Shown: piece by piece, positions 46,174 through 58,770 of the stretch
Position numbering within the stretch: position 1 is the first letter of the stretch
Layout: the number at the start of each line of letters is the position of its first letter
Source: Leptodontidium sp. MPI-SDFR-AT-0119
Taxonomy: Eukaryota; Ascomycota; Leotiomycetes; Helotiales; Leptodontidiaceae
Reading direction: 5' to 3'
Length of the DNA: 64,000 nt
NCBI GenBank assembly: GCA_020726505.1
Contig: JAHLEZ010000001.1
Span: 5,146,001-5,210,000, forward strand
Notes under the pieces: model-generated
What the model was told of the DNA's origin: nothing
The model's input: only the letters and a program-made list of their open reading frames with translations
Databases searched by the model: none
Translations under genes and position numbers: made by a program

Positions 46174-47767
46174 CTTGCAAACGGAGTTGATTTGGACTTG
46201 GAAGGTAGGAAAGGCTTCAAGAAACCTGGAAGAGTATGCAAAAATGTTGTGAAGGAAGACTAATAGGCAGATAGGAGGAGGAAATTGCACTGAGAGACTC
46301 TTCCTCTATTGTATAATCGGATGGTGAGAAGTGGAGGTTTGGTGGGGGATGTTGGAGGAAGAAGAGATGGAGGGGTCAGGATTTTCAAGTTGTGCAGTAG
46401 GATAAGCGTCAGGACGTTGATCGAACGGCGAATCGAAAAGCGAAATCACAGAACTATGAAATGAAAGGTAGAAGGTGAAAGTTGAAAGTTCGGCACAGTT
46501 CTGGTCATTCTTTGGTCAAGGGGACGCGTTTGTGCAGGCAGGTGAACACGGCACCACGTGATATTATTTGAGCTTTATCAGGGACCTCTTTATCTGTTTC
46601 AGCCTATGGTATGCGCTGAAAGAAGATGGTAGGCTTTCCCCCTTAATATATGGAGACTAGAGCTGTGATTTCCTCACCTATTCAATCATTCTTTTGCGTG
46701 AACATCGCTTCCACCCAGAGCCAACACTTCATGAATAAGGTAGAAATCATGTTCAAACGGAGCATATGTGCGCCAAAATCGGAGTCTTTTTTCTAGTAGG
46801 TAAGTAGAAGTAAATGGCGAGCCCTGGAAATCACTTGACCAAAAGCACAAAGTCATTATCTGCTTGGATTTGTGTTGTCTCAAGCAAAGAAATCTTTCAG
46901 CACTTTCAAGTATTCTCGCATTTTATTTCCTTCGGGCTCCATCAAATCCAACTCGCTCTTTCAAAAGCCAGCCATGTCGTTATAGAACTCCACAGACTCA
47001 TTATTCAAACTTCAGCGCCTGCCTTTTTATTCCTTTTCTTTTCCGTTGCCATCTCCAAAACACACCATCGCTTAAAAGCTCGGTTGGGGTATTGAGGAGA
47101 TTCAGGGGTGTCCATGAATCAGCAGCTACCGAGGCATATTTTGCCATGACTCAATGAAGCTATTGATCCTTTCATCCGAACACTACTTTACTGGTTTCCT
47201 TGACAAATGCAGGAACCAAGTTGTATAAAGCAAATAAATACAATCCCACATCACCATTTCCTCCCGGATTTGTACCTTTTGTACATACCTAGGTGGTTCG
47301 TTCGCTTTTACGCATCCACAGATCTGCAGCCAATGTTCTTCGTAAATTCTAGCTTTCACCACTGCATCCGCCAAGCACGCCCCGGATCACGTTGGCCTCT
47401 CGTATTTGCAGGTCCACATTGAGTTCGCGCCAATTAATAATCCTTGCCGCTCCTCTCAGGTCCTCTCATTGCCTCCATGTTCTTGCCCTGCTGCCCTGCC
47501 TCCAGCCAGCCCAGCCAGCCCAGCCTACCCCGCAAATGGCGCTGACCTGGCTCTTCTCCGCGAATGGGGAAATTTCCCATTCGTCCTTCCTTGACTCTTT
47601 CTCTTTCTCTCCTTCAGCCAGTCCGTTCCTTCGAACGAAACGCCAGCCCTTCCGTCAACCTCCTCTCAACCTCCTCTCAATCCGTTCGTCGACAGCTCTT
47701 AATTGTCAACATTGACGCCTCTTTTACGTTGTTCAGCAGCCGATGATTACAAGCCGCCAACAACAAA
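46174..47767. other. Intergenic region between divergent genes
   Basis: About 1.6 kb. A (CCAGCCAGCC)-like tract lies at about 47500-47525 and an ACCTAGGT word at about 47286. CT-rich leader sequence precedes the next regulator. No gene recognised. Confidence 0.45.
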
Positions 47768-49774
47768 ATGCTCATCTACACTAAACGCGTCGTGCCGAAA
47801 GCCCCCAAGAGACGCTCTCGAGCTGGTAATTACCCTTCCCTCAGTTACTGAGTCTCTAGCTGACGTAGGATTGGCATGAAGGATGTATTCATTGGTAAGT
47901 AAACCCTCCAGCTTCTCATCGCATCTGCTAACTAGTCCCAGCAAAGAAAAGGTACCCAAATTCCCGCCACTCTTCACCACCAAGAACCCATCTAATCCCC
48001 TCCCCAGAAGAAGAAATGCAACGAAAACAGACCCCAATGCGATCGCTGCCAGGAACGAGGCTTGGATTGCGAATATGAAGCGGTGAAGCCTCGAAAGCGG
48101 AGGCGGACATCCATGGCTGGATCCGCCCTCTCACGCGGCAGCGATTGCGACGAGCGATGGCCCGGTCGGTTCGGGAACGGAGATATATATTTTGATGCGC
48201 AGGCGAATGGCGATGCCATCAGCAAATGGGAGAATGGATCTATGTACCATTATCAAGGCTCAGATGGGTCGGTCGATTGGGATGCACCATATGGGAACGA
48301 TATTGAGGAAATTATACGAACGGACCCGATACCCAGCACGCCTGCTTCCACGGCAGTGGTGCGGTCCAGAAGTCAATATCCAGATCTTGCCATGATTGCG
48401 CCTTCACCAGTGGCATCTCCACTACTAGAGTTCTGCGCACCAGTTTTCGAAGAATTTACGAATCGGACGAACCGACGAGCTTTAGTCGATCATTTTTGCA
48501 ATGTCTTGTCACATCTGATTGTGTTCAAGGAGGATAATGGGAATCCATTCCGACAGCTGGTATTACCATTATCACACGCAAGCTCTCCGGTAATGAATGC
48601 AATTTTTGCTCTGTCAAGCGCCCATCTAGAATACAGGGGAATTGAAAACGAGGAGAAATCTTTAGACTTCCACAACAAAGCTCTGCAGGGACTGGCGAGT
48701 CTGATCGAACAAAACGATATCTCGAATCGGGAGGAAGTCCTCGGAGCTATCATGTTGTTGGTTTATTACGAGGTGGTGAGTATTAAATTGTTGGGTTTTG
48801 GGAGGAGAAGACTGATGGGTGACAGCTTGTCCAACGAGGGAATTCCAACATCGTAAAAGGACATCTAAAGGGCGCCATGACAGTCATGAAATCGGGTCCT
48901 CAGATCACAACACCAACAACTTTATTTTTGGAACGAGTCAGTCTCATCACCCTATTCAGTCGCATTGTTTTCTGACCAACAATAGGCATTCCGCTTCTAC
49001 GACGTAATAGCAGCTCTCTCCTTGGGAACTGCCCCAAACGCAAATCATGAACCAACCTCACCTCCCTTCCCCGCACCACCTGCTTCAGCAAACTCTATAC
49101 CCAACTCTCCGCTCAGCGCAGTCGACACCCTCCTCGGCTTCTCTACGGATCTCTGGCCCATCATTCATCGACTCTCACACCTCCTCTCTTTCAAAAACTC
49201 CCTAGAAGCAGCCATAGCCGCCGGCCAAACATCAAAAGCCACAGTCCTCCGCACAGAACTCGAGAGCACATCTCAAGCCATCGAAAATGCTCTCGCAACA
49301 TGGAAACCCACCTTCACCTCCTCAGCCGAAGATGCCGATCGTGAGCACATCGAGACGCAGAGCACGCGAATCCAGAGCATCTTCCACAACGCTGAGGCCT
49401 ATCGTCATTCCGCTTTCGTGTACTTGTATAGGACGATCCGTTCGCAACCGCGTACTCATCCAATGGTACAGAAACACGCACATCTCGCACTGCAAGCATG
49501 CTCCAATGTGGTACAGCTCGCAGAGCAATGTTTTGATGGACCCATGTCTGCTTTGCTCTGGCCGCTGTTTGTCTCAGCTTGCGAGGCGACGACAGAAGGG
49601 GATAGGGAGTTGGCGATGAACGGCTTCTGTGGCACAGAGAGGAGGCAGGGAATGACTAATATCAGGAGGGCGTGGGATGTGGTGCAGGAGGTTTGGAGGA
49701 GGGTGGATATTGGGGATGAGGTTGATTGGAGGATGGTTTGTGAGGAGAGGCAGTTTAGTATTGTTTTTGGGTAG
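47768..49774 (+). CDS. Zn2Cys6 transcription factor, TF_2 type, zinc cluster built from micro-exons
   Basis: Six exons: 47768-47825, 47882-47894, 47942-47951, 48008-48775, 48826-48936 and 48986-49774; 582 residues. Exons of 13 and 10 bases complete the cluster: Cys21, Cys24, Cys31, Cys38, Cys41 and Cys48, reading GCIHCKEKKKKC then [12 protein letters not shown], the canonical C-x2-C-x6-C-x6-C-x2-C-x6-C spacing. Choosing AG 47941 rather than the earlier TAG gives this exact spacing. The rest matches the fungal TF_2 (PF11951-type) family: [50 protein letters not shown] and [11 protein letters not shown]. Nuclear regulator of unknown target. Confidence 0.87.
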
Positions 49775-50779
49775 GTGGTGTGATAGGATGGGGGTGGGAA
49801 TGGGAATGGGAATGGGAATGGATACCCATATGGATTTGTATCTAGGGGACAGGTATTTGTTAATCAGTATATACTGCGGTTTTAGCTGTGTTGAGCAAGC
49901 ACTTCCCTTATTCGGCGTGGCACCCGCGTAGCAAACTATCGAGTTCATGGGTTGGCTGGTTGGTGAGAAATTATGAGAATGGATGAGAACAGAGGTCTGC
50001 TTCAAAATGCCCCTTATGGTAGAAAAGGGGTAGCGAGTTAAAGTGGGGATGGAGACAGTATGAAGTTCAGGTTCTGGCTACATCTCTCGATTAATTAACT
50101 GAGTACTTGTACAATTAAAAGGGGGCGCAGAAGGTCCCTAAGAAGCTGGAGATGAAAGACGTTGTGGTGAAAAGAACTAGCAAAGAAAATATCTACGTAA
50201 TGGCGAAGGTTGCTTTGTTTACATTCTAGTCGTGACCTCCTTTGGCTGATCTGTATTCAAATCAATGTCATTGATTTATTAATATGCTTATGCTAAAACT
50301 AACAAATGTGGCAATTCCCATCTCCATTGTCACTCCTACCTGATGGATTTGTCTCGGGGAAGAAAAGGGAGGAAAGAGACAGAAAGCAGTTATTCGAGAA
50401 GATTCACGTGACATTATGGAGTCTCGAGTCAATGACGTATTGTGTTTTCGGAGGATTCAAGACCTTGTTCCACGAAAGGACCCATCGCCGCTCTACAAAA
50501 CACTCAGTTCCATGATAAAGGGGATAACAATGACACCCACACCTCCCTGACGATATCACCTCTTTCTTACACCCAAAACCATGGATTTCCAGATCCTCAT
50601 GTTCGCCTGATCGACAGTCAGTTCATCCAAAGTTTCCCGTTACCAGCCCACATAAGGTTTTACTCGTGTCGCCACGCAGCGCAGCCAGCCACAACCTAAA
50701 TTCCAACCAGCCGGATCTCAGAACACTCAAGCCTCTCCAGACCCGTACGCGTAAGCTACAGAAACCTAGACGCGCACCA
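49775..50779. other. Intergenic region
   Basis: 3' flank of the regulator with a GGGAAT microsatellite, then promoter of the membrane protein. No gene recognised. Confidence 0.45.
49796..49819 (+). repeat. (GGGAAT)4 microsatellite
   Basis: Four perfect hexamer units just downstream of the regulator stop codon. Confidence 0.85.
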
Positions 50780-52816
50780 ATGAACTCTAAACCCGCAATC
50801 GAGCGCATGCTCAAATCACCACTGCTGTTTGCATCACTCACTCTCCTCCTATCAGCACTCTACTGCTGGCCTCACCGTTGGGTATTATCAGGCGCACCAC
50901 TCCTGCAATTCTTCATCCTGCTTGGCGACTCGAACGAGTACCGTGTCTTACCATCCATCGCTCTCTGGCCCGTCTTCTCAACTTTCAACCTGGGGTATTC
51001 GATATGCTCGACCTCATGGCTTCTCTATGGGATCTTCACGGCGTTGTGTTACCCGACTATCTTGCTAGTTTGTCTCTTCCAGTTCGAGATAGTGGGGAAT
51101 TTAGCGAGGAGGGGATTGAGAGCGCTGTTGAAGCAGCTGCATTTTATTGATGATAAGATCGCTTTCTTCAATATCCCGGCGTTGGAAATCGATACCGATG
51201 TTGATGGACTTATGGTTCTGAGAGGTGCCACTTTCTCGCTGAGTAATTTGAGTTTTGTCGTTCATGGTGTTGAGGTTGGTATCAAGCTGAGCGATGATAT
51301 GGAACTGGCGATTCAGACGGAGGAGGTCACGGTTCGCTTGTTTAGGGGGATTGAGATTGGGGACTGTTATGCGAATTTGAAGGGTGGGGAGTTTGAGATG
51401 ACGTTTGGGGGTTTGGAGGGGAATAGTAAGGATGCTGATGGCGATTCGGTGTTTGTGGAGGGAACGCCTTTACTAAAGCGTGCTTCGAGAGATGCGGATC
51501 GGAGGAGTATTGATGGATTGAGCGTCAAGGATATGCCGTTGAAGGAGGTCAAGATGGCTGAAGTCATGACGAATGGTAATATGCCTGATGATGTCTCGAC
51601 GAAAACTGGCCTGAAGTCCATGAAGAAGATGACTCCAGACAACGAGGCAGCAAGTGGACGATATCTGCAGATGTTGGATTTCATCAAGGAGACCAGCTCG
51701 ATCCACGAAGCTCGTGAGCATATTAAGGCCCTCACAGAGCAGACTATTGATGTTGAACGAACCTTCGACCTTTCGGACGATAACGCCATTCGCGCAGCAG
51801 TTTGTTCACATGTTCATTCCAAACCCTCGGTTCCACATCCACCCCAGAAATCCGTCAGAGTCTCAACAATCAAGAACTCCTCTCCTCCATACATCAAGCG
51901 CTTCCTCCACCGCCTCCCAATGCTCCTCCGTCTCCTCCTCAACCCACTAAGTTACTTCCACCCCGTCCATGTCTCATCCATCACAGCCACCGCCTCAGGC
52001 CGCTGGATAGACAGCATACTCGTGCAGAAGATATTCAAAGAATACGCCGAGCAGAACTCCGAGGTCCGACATCTGCAACAGTCCATCTCGGCTTGGCTCT
52101 CGAATGCGAACTTCGCCGTCGAACTAGGCGGTATCACGGGCATAGCTCACGTCCCCTTCATCTCAACATACGACATAATCTGCCACCTGACGTTCAACGA
52201 CGTGATGGCCTACCGCGCTCTCCCTACACAAGTAGAACTGAAGCAGGTAGTCCGTCTCGGCGGCGCAGATGCACGTTTCGTAGTCCCATCCTTCCTCCTC
52301 CCACACCATGAACATCTCCTTCCTCCACCCCCCTCGGAAAACGAGAAGAAGACACACGAATTAGAACGTAGTGTCGAATCCGCTGATGGGAAACCACAAG
52401 AGATCAACGCGCAGCATTCACTCTCTCAGACCCTCTTAGATGAAACAAACGTCTCTATAAGCGTGCATGCCCGTCTTCCTGCATGTTTCGACCAGGAATT
52501 ACTCGATTTCACGGCTGCGCTGGTGAAGGCTACGAAGGTGGTTGAGATGGAGAAGGAGAGTAGTGTTATGGATGAGGAGGTTACGGGCGTCAAGGATTTC
52601 GGGAAGGCGTTGAAGGGGGGGTTGAAGGAGGGTGTTAAGAAGGTGGTTGTCGATGGGGTGGTTAATGAGCGCTGGATCGCGAAGATGGTCGGTAAGATTA
52701 CGAGGAAGCTTGAGGTTGCGAGGGGGGAGGCTGGTTATAGTGGCGATATTCCCGTGAAGCTTGGGAAGTATAGGACGGGGTTGATGGAGAGTGAGGGGGA
52801 GAAGTTATTGCCTTGA
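50780..52816 (+). CDS. Membrane protein of unknown function, 678 residues
   Basis: A single long ORF. The first ATG gives MNSKPAIERMLKSP. Two to three hydrophobic segments lie in the first 130 residues (LLFASLTLLLSALYCW, WLLYGIFTALCYPTILLVCL). Then comes a region with alternating hydrophobic residues (LEIDTDVDGLMVLRGATFSL, MELAIQTEEVTVRLFRGIEI) that looks beta-rich. The middle is acidic and Ser-rich. A later segment (PLSYFHPVHVSSITATASG, RLPACFDQELLDFTAALVKA) is well conserved in appearance. I do not recognise a family. The N-terminal anchor plus beta-rich body superficially resembles bridge-like lipid-transfer proteins, but that is speculation. No introns seen. Confidence 0.82.
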   Translation: MNSKPAIERMLKSPLLFASLTLLLSALYCWPHRWVLSGAPLLQFFILLGDSNEYRVLPSIALWPVFSTFNLGYSICSTSWLLYGIFTALCYPTILLVCLFQFEIVGNLARRGLRALLKQLHFIDDKIAFFNIPALEIDTDVDGLMVLRGATFSLSNLSFVVHGVEVGIKLSDDMELAIQTEEVTVRLFRGIEIGDCYANLKGGEFEMTFGGLEGNSKDADGDSVFVEGTPLLKRASRDADRRSIDGLSVKDMPLKEVKMAEVMTNGNMPDDVSTKTGLKSMKKMTPDNEAASGRYLQMLDFIKETSSIHEAREHIKALTEQTIDVERTFDLSDDNAIRAAVCSHVHSKPSVPHPPQKSVRVSTIKNSSPPYIKRFLHRLPMLLRLLLNPLSYFHPVHVSSITATASGRWIDSILVQKIFKEYAEQNSEVRHLQQSISAWLSNANFAVELGGITGIAHVPFISTYDIICHLTFNDVMAYRALPTQVELKQVVRLGGADARFVVPSFLLPHHEHLLPPPPSENEKKTHELERSVESADGKPQEINAQHSLSQTLLDETNVSISVHARLPACFDQELLDFTAALVKATKVVEMEKESSVMDEEVTGVKDFGKALKGGLKEGVKKVVVDGVVNERWIAKMVGKITRKLEVARGEAGYSGDIPVKLGKYRTGLMESEGEKLLP

Positions 52817-55065
52817 TGAAGGGTGGTAGTCTGAGGTGGTTGTGATGATTTTATGGGTTTTATGGTTCTGTGACGTATAGCGAGCATGCAATGGCATTTC
52901 CATTCTAGAACGAGCATCATAGATTGAGAAATCTGTATCTTTTTTAGTGGTTGTACGACTTTTTCTTTCTCCCAAAAGTCGTTCTAATATTTCTCACGCT
53001 CAAATGCCTAAGCATATATCAATCTAACACAGCCTTGGAGTCTGAGGATGTAACACCAGCATAAATGACCATGCAGCTACAGCGTGCATAGTTCCTTGGT
53101 ATTATCCACAGGCAACATCTCAGTCCCCGTCCCTTTACCTTCAGCCTGGACGATCCACCGATAAGTCCTGCGCTCCCGATCTTGAGCAACCTTCCTCATA
53201 CCCCCCAGCTCAAAGTACAGTACCAACCGACAAACAAACGCCGAAGCCAGGAACCTCAACAAGCAAGATAAACGACACATCCGCCGCCTCAACGAAGAGC
53301 TGTCCGGAAAAAAAGTATCGTCCCAAGAACGAGAAACTCAAACCCCAGAAACCCAGCTAGGAAATTCAGCCTCACTCCCCAAGGACCGACCCGCACTGCT
53401 TTGAAGGCGGCGAATCCTAAATCATAAATTGGAGTGGTCTCGCTTAATCCCTCCCTATGTACGGTTCTCTCCATCTTGGGGCAATTCCTCCTCGCCAATC
53501 AGCTTATTTGCAGCCTATCATTTCTCAGGCCTCCCAATCATTCATCCATTTAAGTGGACAAACGTAAATCCGTAGGGCGAAAGGATTTCCCTTACCAAGG
53601 ATGTCTTGCATGAGAGCCTGGGCCCCTTCCTGGAAGGCGGCAGGATCGGTGTGGTGTGGGTCGGAGGGCGGGGGATTTGGAGGCGTGTGGTGAGGTTTAA
53701 ATGTTCGCACTCTGCCTTTTCTGATTGTCAATCTTGGTTTAATTCATCTTTCAAGTCAACGACCGACATTCTTCGACACATCGACCGCAACACTGATAGG
53801 AGGAGTGGCATTGCATTTGCCCTTCAACTAACGGATTCCCCATCGTCCTTCGACAAATCAACTGCTTTCTACGCAGAGAGATACGACGCGAAGGGTGACT
53901 CGCCCAAATCCTCATCGAAACCGATCCACGCCAATTCACTATTCACCCACAGTTTCGAATCCTCATTACAGCATTACCGCTCCTTAATTACTAGCGATAA
54001 CCACTGTTTTATATCACCGCCTCATACAGCTATCCGTTGCCCTTAAGTACGACAAGCGCGCGCACCCCCTCTGCCCCTGGACTTGGGTGGGGCTCGCGCT
54101 CGCGTATTTAGTGAGCTTCGATAGGCTCTGCCACAGGGGCTGCGTGGCGAATTGCACTTGGAGGGATACTCGTTGCGACTACTTTCCCATTGAACCATTA
54201 AAAATGGTCTCCATGGGTTGCCTTCACTGTCAACAAAACATGCTTAGGTACGTGTTGCCCTCAATATCCGCAATTTGAACCTTCATAACCTACCGGACGA
54301 AATACTGACACTTAACAAACCAATGATCACAGCTCTAGGGTACAAGACATCAAGAACAAGCCGAGTGTGAGTATGGCGTAGTCGGGTTGCGTCCTGCTTT
54401 ATTGCACTAACATTTCATTGCACTTTCGTTTTCTTCTTCTTAGGGCTTCTCACAGGAGGGACTTAAACCGGCGCTGGGTCATGCCTCGTAGCTTTCAGCT
54501 CAGGTTGTGCTAGATGCCTTGTATCATGGGATTCGGTACATTTATGTAATGACTAACGATACCGGATTGCCATGGGCAAGAAGAAGATTTCTATTCAGGT
54601 CGGCCTAGAGCGTCTGTCTAGGATCTCAGCAGAAGGGACTCATACAGTGCTGAGTCGCGCCTTGCATGCCTTCGGCTCAGGATTGTACATCTCACGTGTG
54701 ATGCATCTTCTCCTCCACTCCACTCGTCTCCTCCCCTCTCGTCCCATACTCTCCTCGCCCTTTTCTATTCTTTTTTCCCCCATATTTTTGCTTACACATC
54801 CGCCTTGCCACTCGGCCCCGTCCAATTCATCACTCAGCACATCACTACTACTGGTACTCTCTTTGAGACTACTCATGTCCTGGTAAGGCCCTCCACTGCA
54901 AAGACCAGAGCTCACATTCTACAGGGGCCTGTCTGCCCCATACTCACACTTCCTGTTCCTCGATGTCTTGTACCCTCCGTTCGTCGAATCAATTGGATCA
55001 TCCCTTCCAGGCTCCATGTTAACAATCTTCGTTTCGCAAACCTTGGGGATCATGGAGGATGTTGT
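52817..55065. other. Intergenic region, about 2.2 kb
   Basis: 3' flank of the membrane protein, an unresolved stretch with minus-strand ORFs at 53077-53731 (see rejected items), then the long upstream region of the C2H2 gene with a strong pyrimidine tract at about 54705-54800. No gene can be supported. Confidence 0.4.
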
Positions 55066-56196
55066 ATGCAGAACAATTGTATTTTTTCGATTCCAGACAA
55101 AGGTTGTACATTCACTCCTTTCCTTTCCTTTCCGTGTAACTCTAGGCTGACCGTTCCTAAAGTTGAAGGACTCTATCCTAGCAGTATTGTGTTTGATGAT
55201 TCTACGTTCATGTTGCCCGAAAGCATGTATTCTCCTTGCGGTTGTGGAGAACATTCAGCAAGTGGTCCAGCTTTTCAGTCTTCTTTAACCATGCAGTGTT
55301 CAGGTGTAGGACGTATGGGTAGAGGAGCTGAGAGCTTGGGTTCTAATTCTTCGTCTTCATATTATTCCCCCCCAGGGTTTCCCGAAGAGTCTGTACTTCC
55401 GGATATGACAGGGATGGGGATCGACGAGGTGGGATTTGGTTGGGGCAGACAACAACAGCTACTTGATGACTTTCGGGTTTCAGACGACCCTTTCGACCTT
55501 CGCGACGATTTCGTTTCGAGGATTCGCACAACTGATCAAAATTTCAGAGACTTGTTAGCTTCAGAACTCTACGTCCCCGAGTGAGTTATTACACCTCAAC
55601 TTTCAGCACTCTCAGCTAATATTCCGTGCTAGTTTGCCCAAATTATCTTTCGAACCTTTCGGTTTCGATTTGACGAATCCCAATTTGCCATTCACGAACC
55701 GCAGAGATTTCAACACGAGCTTGCAGCCAACCTTCGATGCGCTCAGCAGCACGACTCCTTTGAGTGCCGGCGACGTTCCCCAGTCACCAGGACTGTAAGT
55801 CGTTTCATCTCTCATCATCATGAGGTCGAACTGATAGGTCACTAAAGTATCGAATCCAGTACGAACACCCCAAATACAAGCCCAAGCCCAGGCCTGAGAC
55901 AAACACCGGTCTCTCCTGCCGTAGCAGATACTCAACAGTATATTCCATGAACAACTTCCATTTATCTCCCGCTGACTGTTCATAATAGATCACAACGATT
56001 TCACTGCGTCACCAACGGGTGCACTAAGCACTACAAGCGAAAGCACGAGCTGAAGCGCCATCAGAAGGATCATTCGGGAGCCAAGCCTCATCGATGTAAT
56101 GTCCCTGGTTGCAATCGAAAGGGACAGAATGGGTTTGTGAGGAGGGATCACTTAGGGCAGCATATGAGGAAGGTTCATGGAACGAATTTGCTGTGA
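55066..56196 (+). CDS. C2H2 zinc-finger transcription factor
   Basis: Five exons: 55066-55102, 55163-55580, 55633-55794, 55848-55937 and 55989-56196; 304 residues. Two adjacent fingers form the C-terminus: FHCVTNGCTKHYKRKHELKR with HQKDH, then HRCNVPGCNRKGQNGFVRRD with HMRKVH. The N-terminal 230 residues are Ser/Pro/Phe-rich and probably disordered. The start is chosen as the in-frame ATG before a 60-base intron with a CTGAC branch. That intron is also stop-free in frame, so retention would insert 20 residues. It should bind DNA in the nucleus. Target unknown. Fungal C2H2 factors with a two-finger tail of this kind are common. Confidence 0.82.
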
Positions 56197-57432
56197 AGGA
56201 GAACTAGGACGCACAAGAGCAGGAGAGATAGGCAATGGATGGGTGGGGTAGAAGGTTGAGATTAGAAGATGGCGATGAGGTAGAAATATGGGTACAGGAA
56301 TTGTGGAGTCAGAGCTGAGAGGTTGGACGGGTCAAAAACGGAAGGGGACTGCTGGGGTGGAGCTTGGAGTACTTAATAATTTCTTCTCTAGGTTTTGGGA
56401 ATATTCTTTCGGCGTATAAAATAATGAATTCATGATGCTCGATTTCATCCTCTACATGTTATTGTATATTTGACATGTGTTAGCTGCAGCTGTGAGCTGT
56501 CAAAAGCTTGTAAACAGCCCGATGACTCCGTACTCATGACCTGCACGGGCTTTAAATCGACGGATCCTCGAGACAAAATCACCACCGATGATAATTACAA
56601 ACACTTTCAAAAATGGCCCTCCGCGACTTCGGAAGAATGGAGGTTCATCAAGAACGGTAAAAGTCGCAGGTTCTAGCTGCTTTAGAGCTTGTCAAATGCG
56701 CAGTCACGGCTGAACTGACAGCTTGAGGGTTGGCGTCCATGGACAATAAATTCACCCCAGTTTCTTCAAAGATAAATCATTTCAGAGTATCCTTTGCCGG
56801 TAGATTAAAAGCTCTCCCTATCGTGATTCTTTGATATCGTATGCTAAAGTACTAAGGTATGATATATGATATTAAATCAGAAGACAAGAAGGCATAAGTG
56901 ATGACTAGAATATATGAGCAGGCTATTGGAATTCCAATTCAAAAGCAAATAACCTTCAGAATCTCCTTCGCATCCCACTTCGTTAATCCTTCACAGCACT
57001 GCTCTAAGAACCTAACAACCTTGGGGTACAATTAACACAATACACTTGCCTAAGTTATTCATCACATTCTATGTCAGGTCAATAAGGTGAACTTTGTCTA
57101 GAGGTAACAGAATGATGCTAGGTTGAAAGGGCGCTAGCGCAAATTTTAGTTTGTTTTAGTCTGATTTTAAGCGAGCTCGACCTTTGTTTTCTCTCACCAT
57201 AGGTACCTACCACTCGACCTCAAATCTGATCTTGGTCCTCCTTCCACTTGACAACCTCAACACCTTCGATCTCTGCTCACCACTACGGGCAGATAGCAAG
57301 TGGCTTTTGAAGATACATTTGAGCAATTCCTGACAACGTCTCGCTCACCAAGTCGCGTTCTCCCTGCTGTTTATCAAGCTCGAATTCAAGATCGACAAGG
57401 CTCTGCTCAAGCAACCAGCCACGATCTCAGCT
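56197..57432. other. Intergenic region
   Basis: 3' flank of the zinc-finger gene and promoter/leader of the 2EXR gene, with AGGTACCT at 57201. No gene recognised. Confidence 0.45.
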
Positions 57433-58770
57433 ATGACTTCACCTTCCGATACCGTAGCTGCAGTTGCAGATTCCAACTCCTCTCCAATGGGCATCTCACT
57501 TGGTAAACTCTTCTCACCCTCGATTGTTGTGGCGACCCGCACCGTGTTCAGCTCGCTGACTCCTCATAGACACTCTCATCGCTCAAGCAGCATCGGACCT
57601 GGCAGGCCAAATCATTGACTCCAACGCCACGGTTCCACCCGCTCAGGCTATGCCAATGTACTCCTTCATCTGCTCACCTGGTAAGTTCTCCTTGCATTCT
57701 CCGTGTCTCTGCCTGTTCCAACATATTGACTGGCCTTAGACTTCACGATCGCCCTAGTCGTAGCTTCTGCCGTTGCTTCCGGAGATCCAGCCACCTTGCA
57801 AGAGCTTGATTTGTGCCAGGTCCCTGATCCTCCCAAGCACGCCACCTTTACCCTCTTCCCGAAGTTACCATACGAAATTCGTTGCATGGTATGGAAGGCT
57901 GCGCTTCCCAACGCCAAAATCGTAAAGCGTATGCCCTTGATGACATACAGAACCCAAGGCGGAGGAAACGCACAGCAGCTCAGAGAACTTGCTGATCGGG
58001 TCAACGAAGATTGCGTAATCCCTATTGCGCTCTACATCAACCAAGAGAGTCGCAATGAAACACTTCGCCGTTACTATGTCGTCCCAGCAACTCTACCAGA
58101 CCCAACTATCAAGATTGCTCCATACGTCTTCTCTCGAGGTCTAGATGCTGCACTTATTGACTTCTCATCCGCTATCAACAATCAGACCGTCTTGAATTGG
58201 AAGGATAACACTTGGTTGTCAGGACTGTCGACCAAAGACATGGAAAGCTGTGCCAGTCAAATCAAATTGCTCTGGATCGATCTCGATGGTAGCTACCAAG
58301 TTGCCAATGGTGGTTTTGCTCCTTTCAGTCGCCATTCGAGCCACGAGCACCCAAATGGAACGATGGAAGACCCTTGGTGCTGCTGCTTCCACTTCTTCCC
58401 CGCATTGGAAAATATCATCTTCTCTATCAATCACGCTCGGGATACCGAATTGGTTGACATTTACGCTAGAGCCGAGTTCTTCGACTCATTCCAAAAGATC
58501 CTTGAAAGCCATGCCACTTCATTCAACTCTGGTGAGGCTCCAAAGATCAGTCTTAGCAACAGACTTCTGGATGGAAGCCTGGACAATGAGGGTGGGTTCC
58601 GAGTCGCCGAATTTGTTGATGATTACGGAGGCGATGAGCACTGGGAGGCGGACAGCGACGAAGATAATAACTGGGAAGAGGACGGTGGAAACCATGCGTT
58701 TATCTTCGGAGGCAGGGACAGCGAGGACGAGGACGAGAGCAGCGATGACGAGGACAGTGATGAGGAGTAA
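57433..58770 (+). CDS. 2EXR-domain protein with acidic tail
   Basis: Three exons: 57433-57502, 57570-57680 and 57740-58770; 403 residues. The 2EXR signature TFTLFPKLPYEIRCMVWKAA appears at about residue 92, followed by IALYINQESRNETLRRYYVV and later WDxxPxxE-type helices. 2EXR proteins are a large, fast-evolving fungal family of unknown biochemistry. The last 60 residues are almost entirely Asp, Glu and Ser. A second, damaged family member lies about 5 kb downstream in the same orientation, so a local duplication is likely. Confidence 0.87.

Noticed and set aside
53077..53731. Minus-strand ORFs that could form a small multi-exon membrane gene (hydrophobic segment with FLAGFLGFEFLVLGTILFF)
   Set aside because: No splice combination I tried keeps one frame through all parts and no family motif was recognised, so no gene is called.
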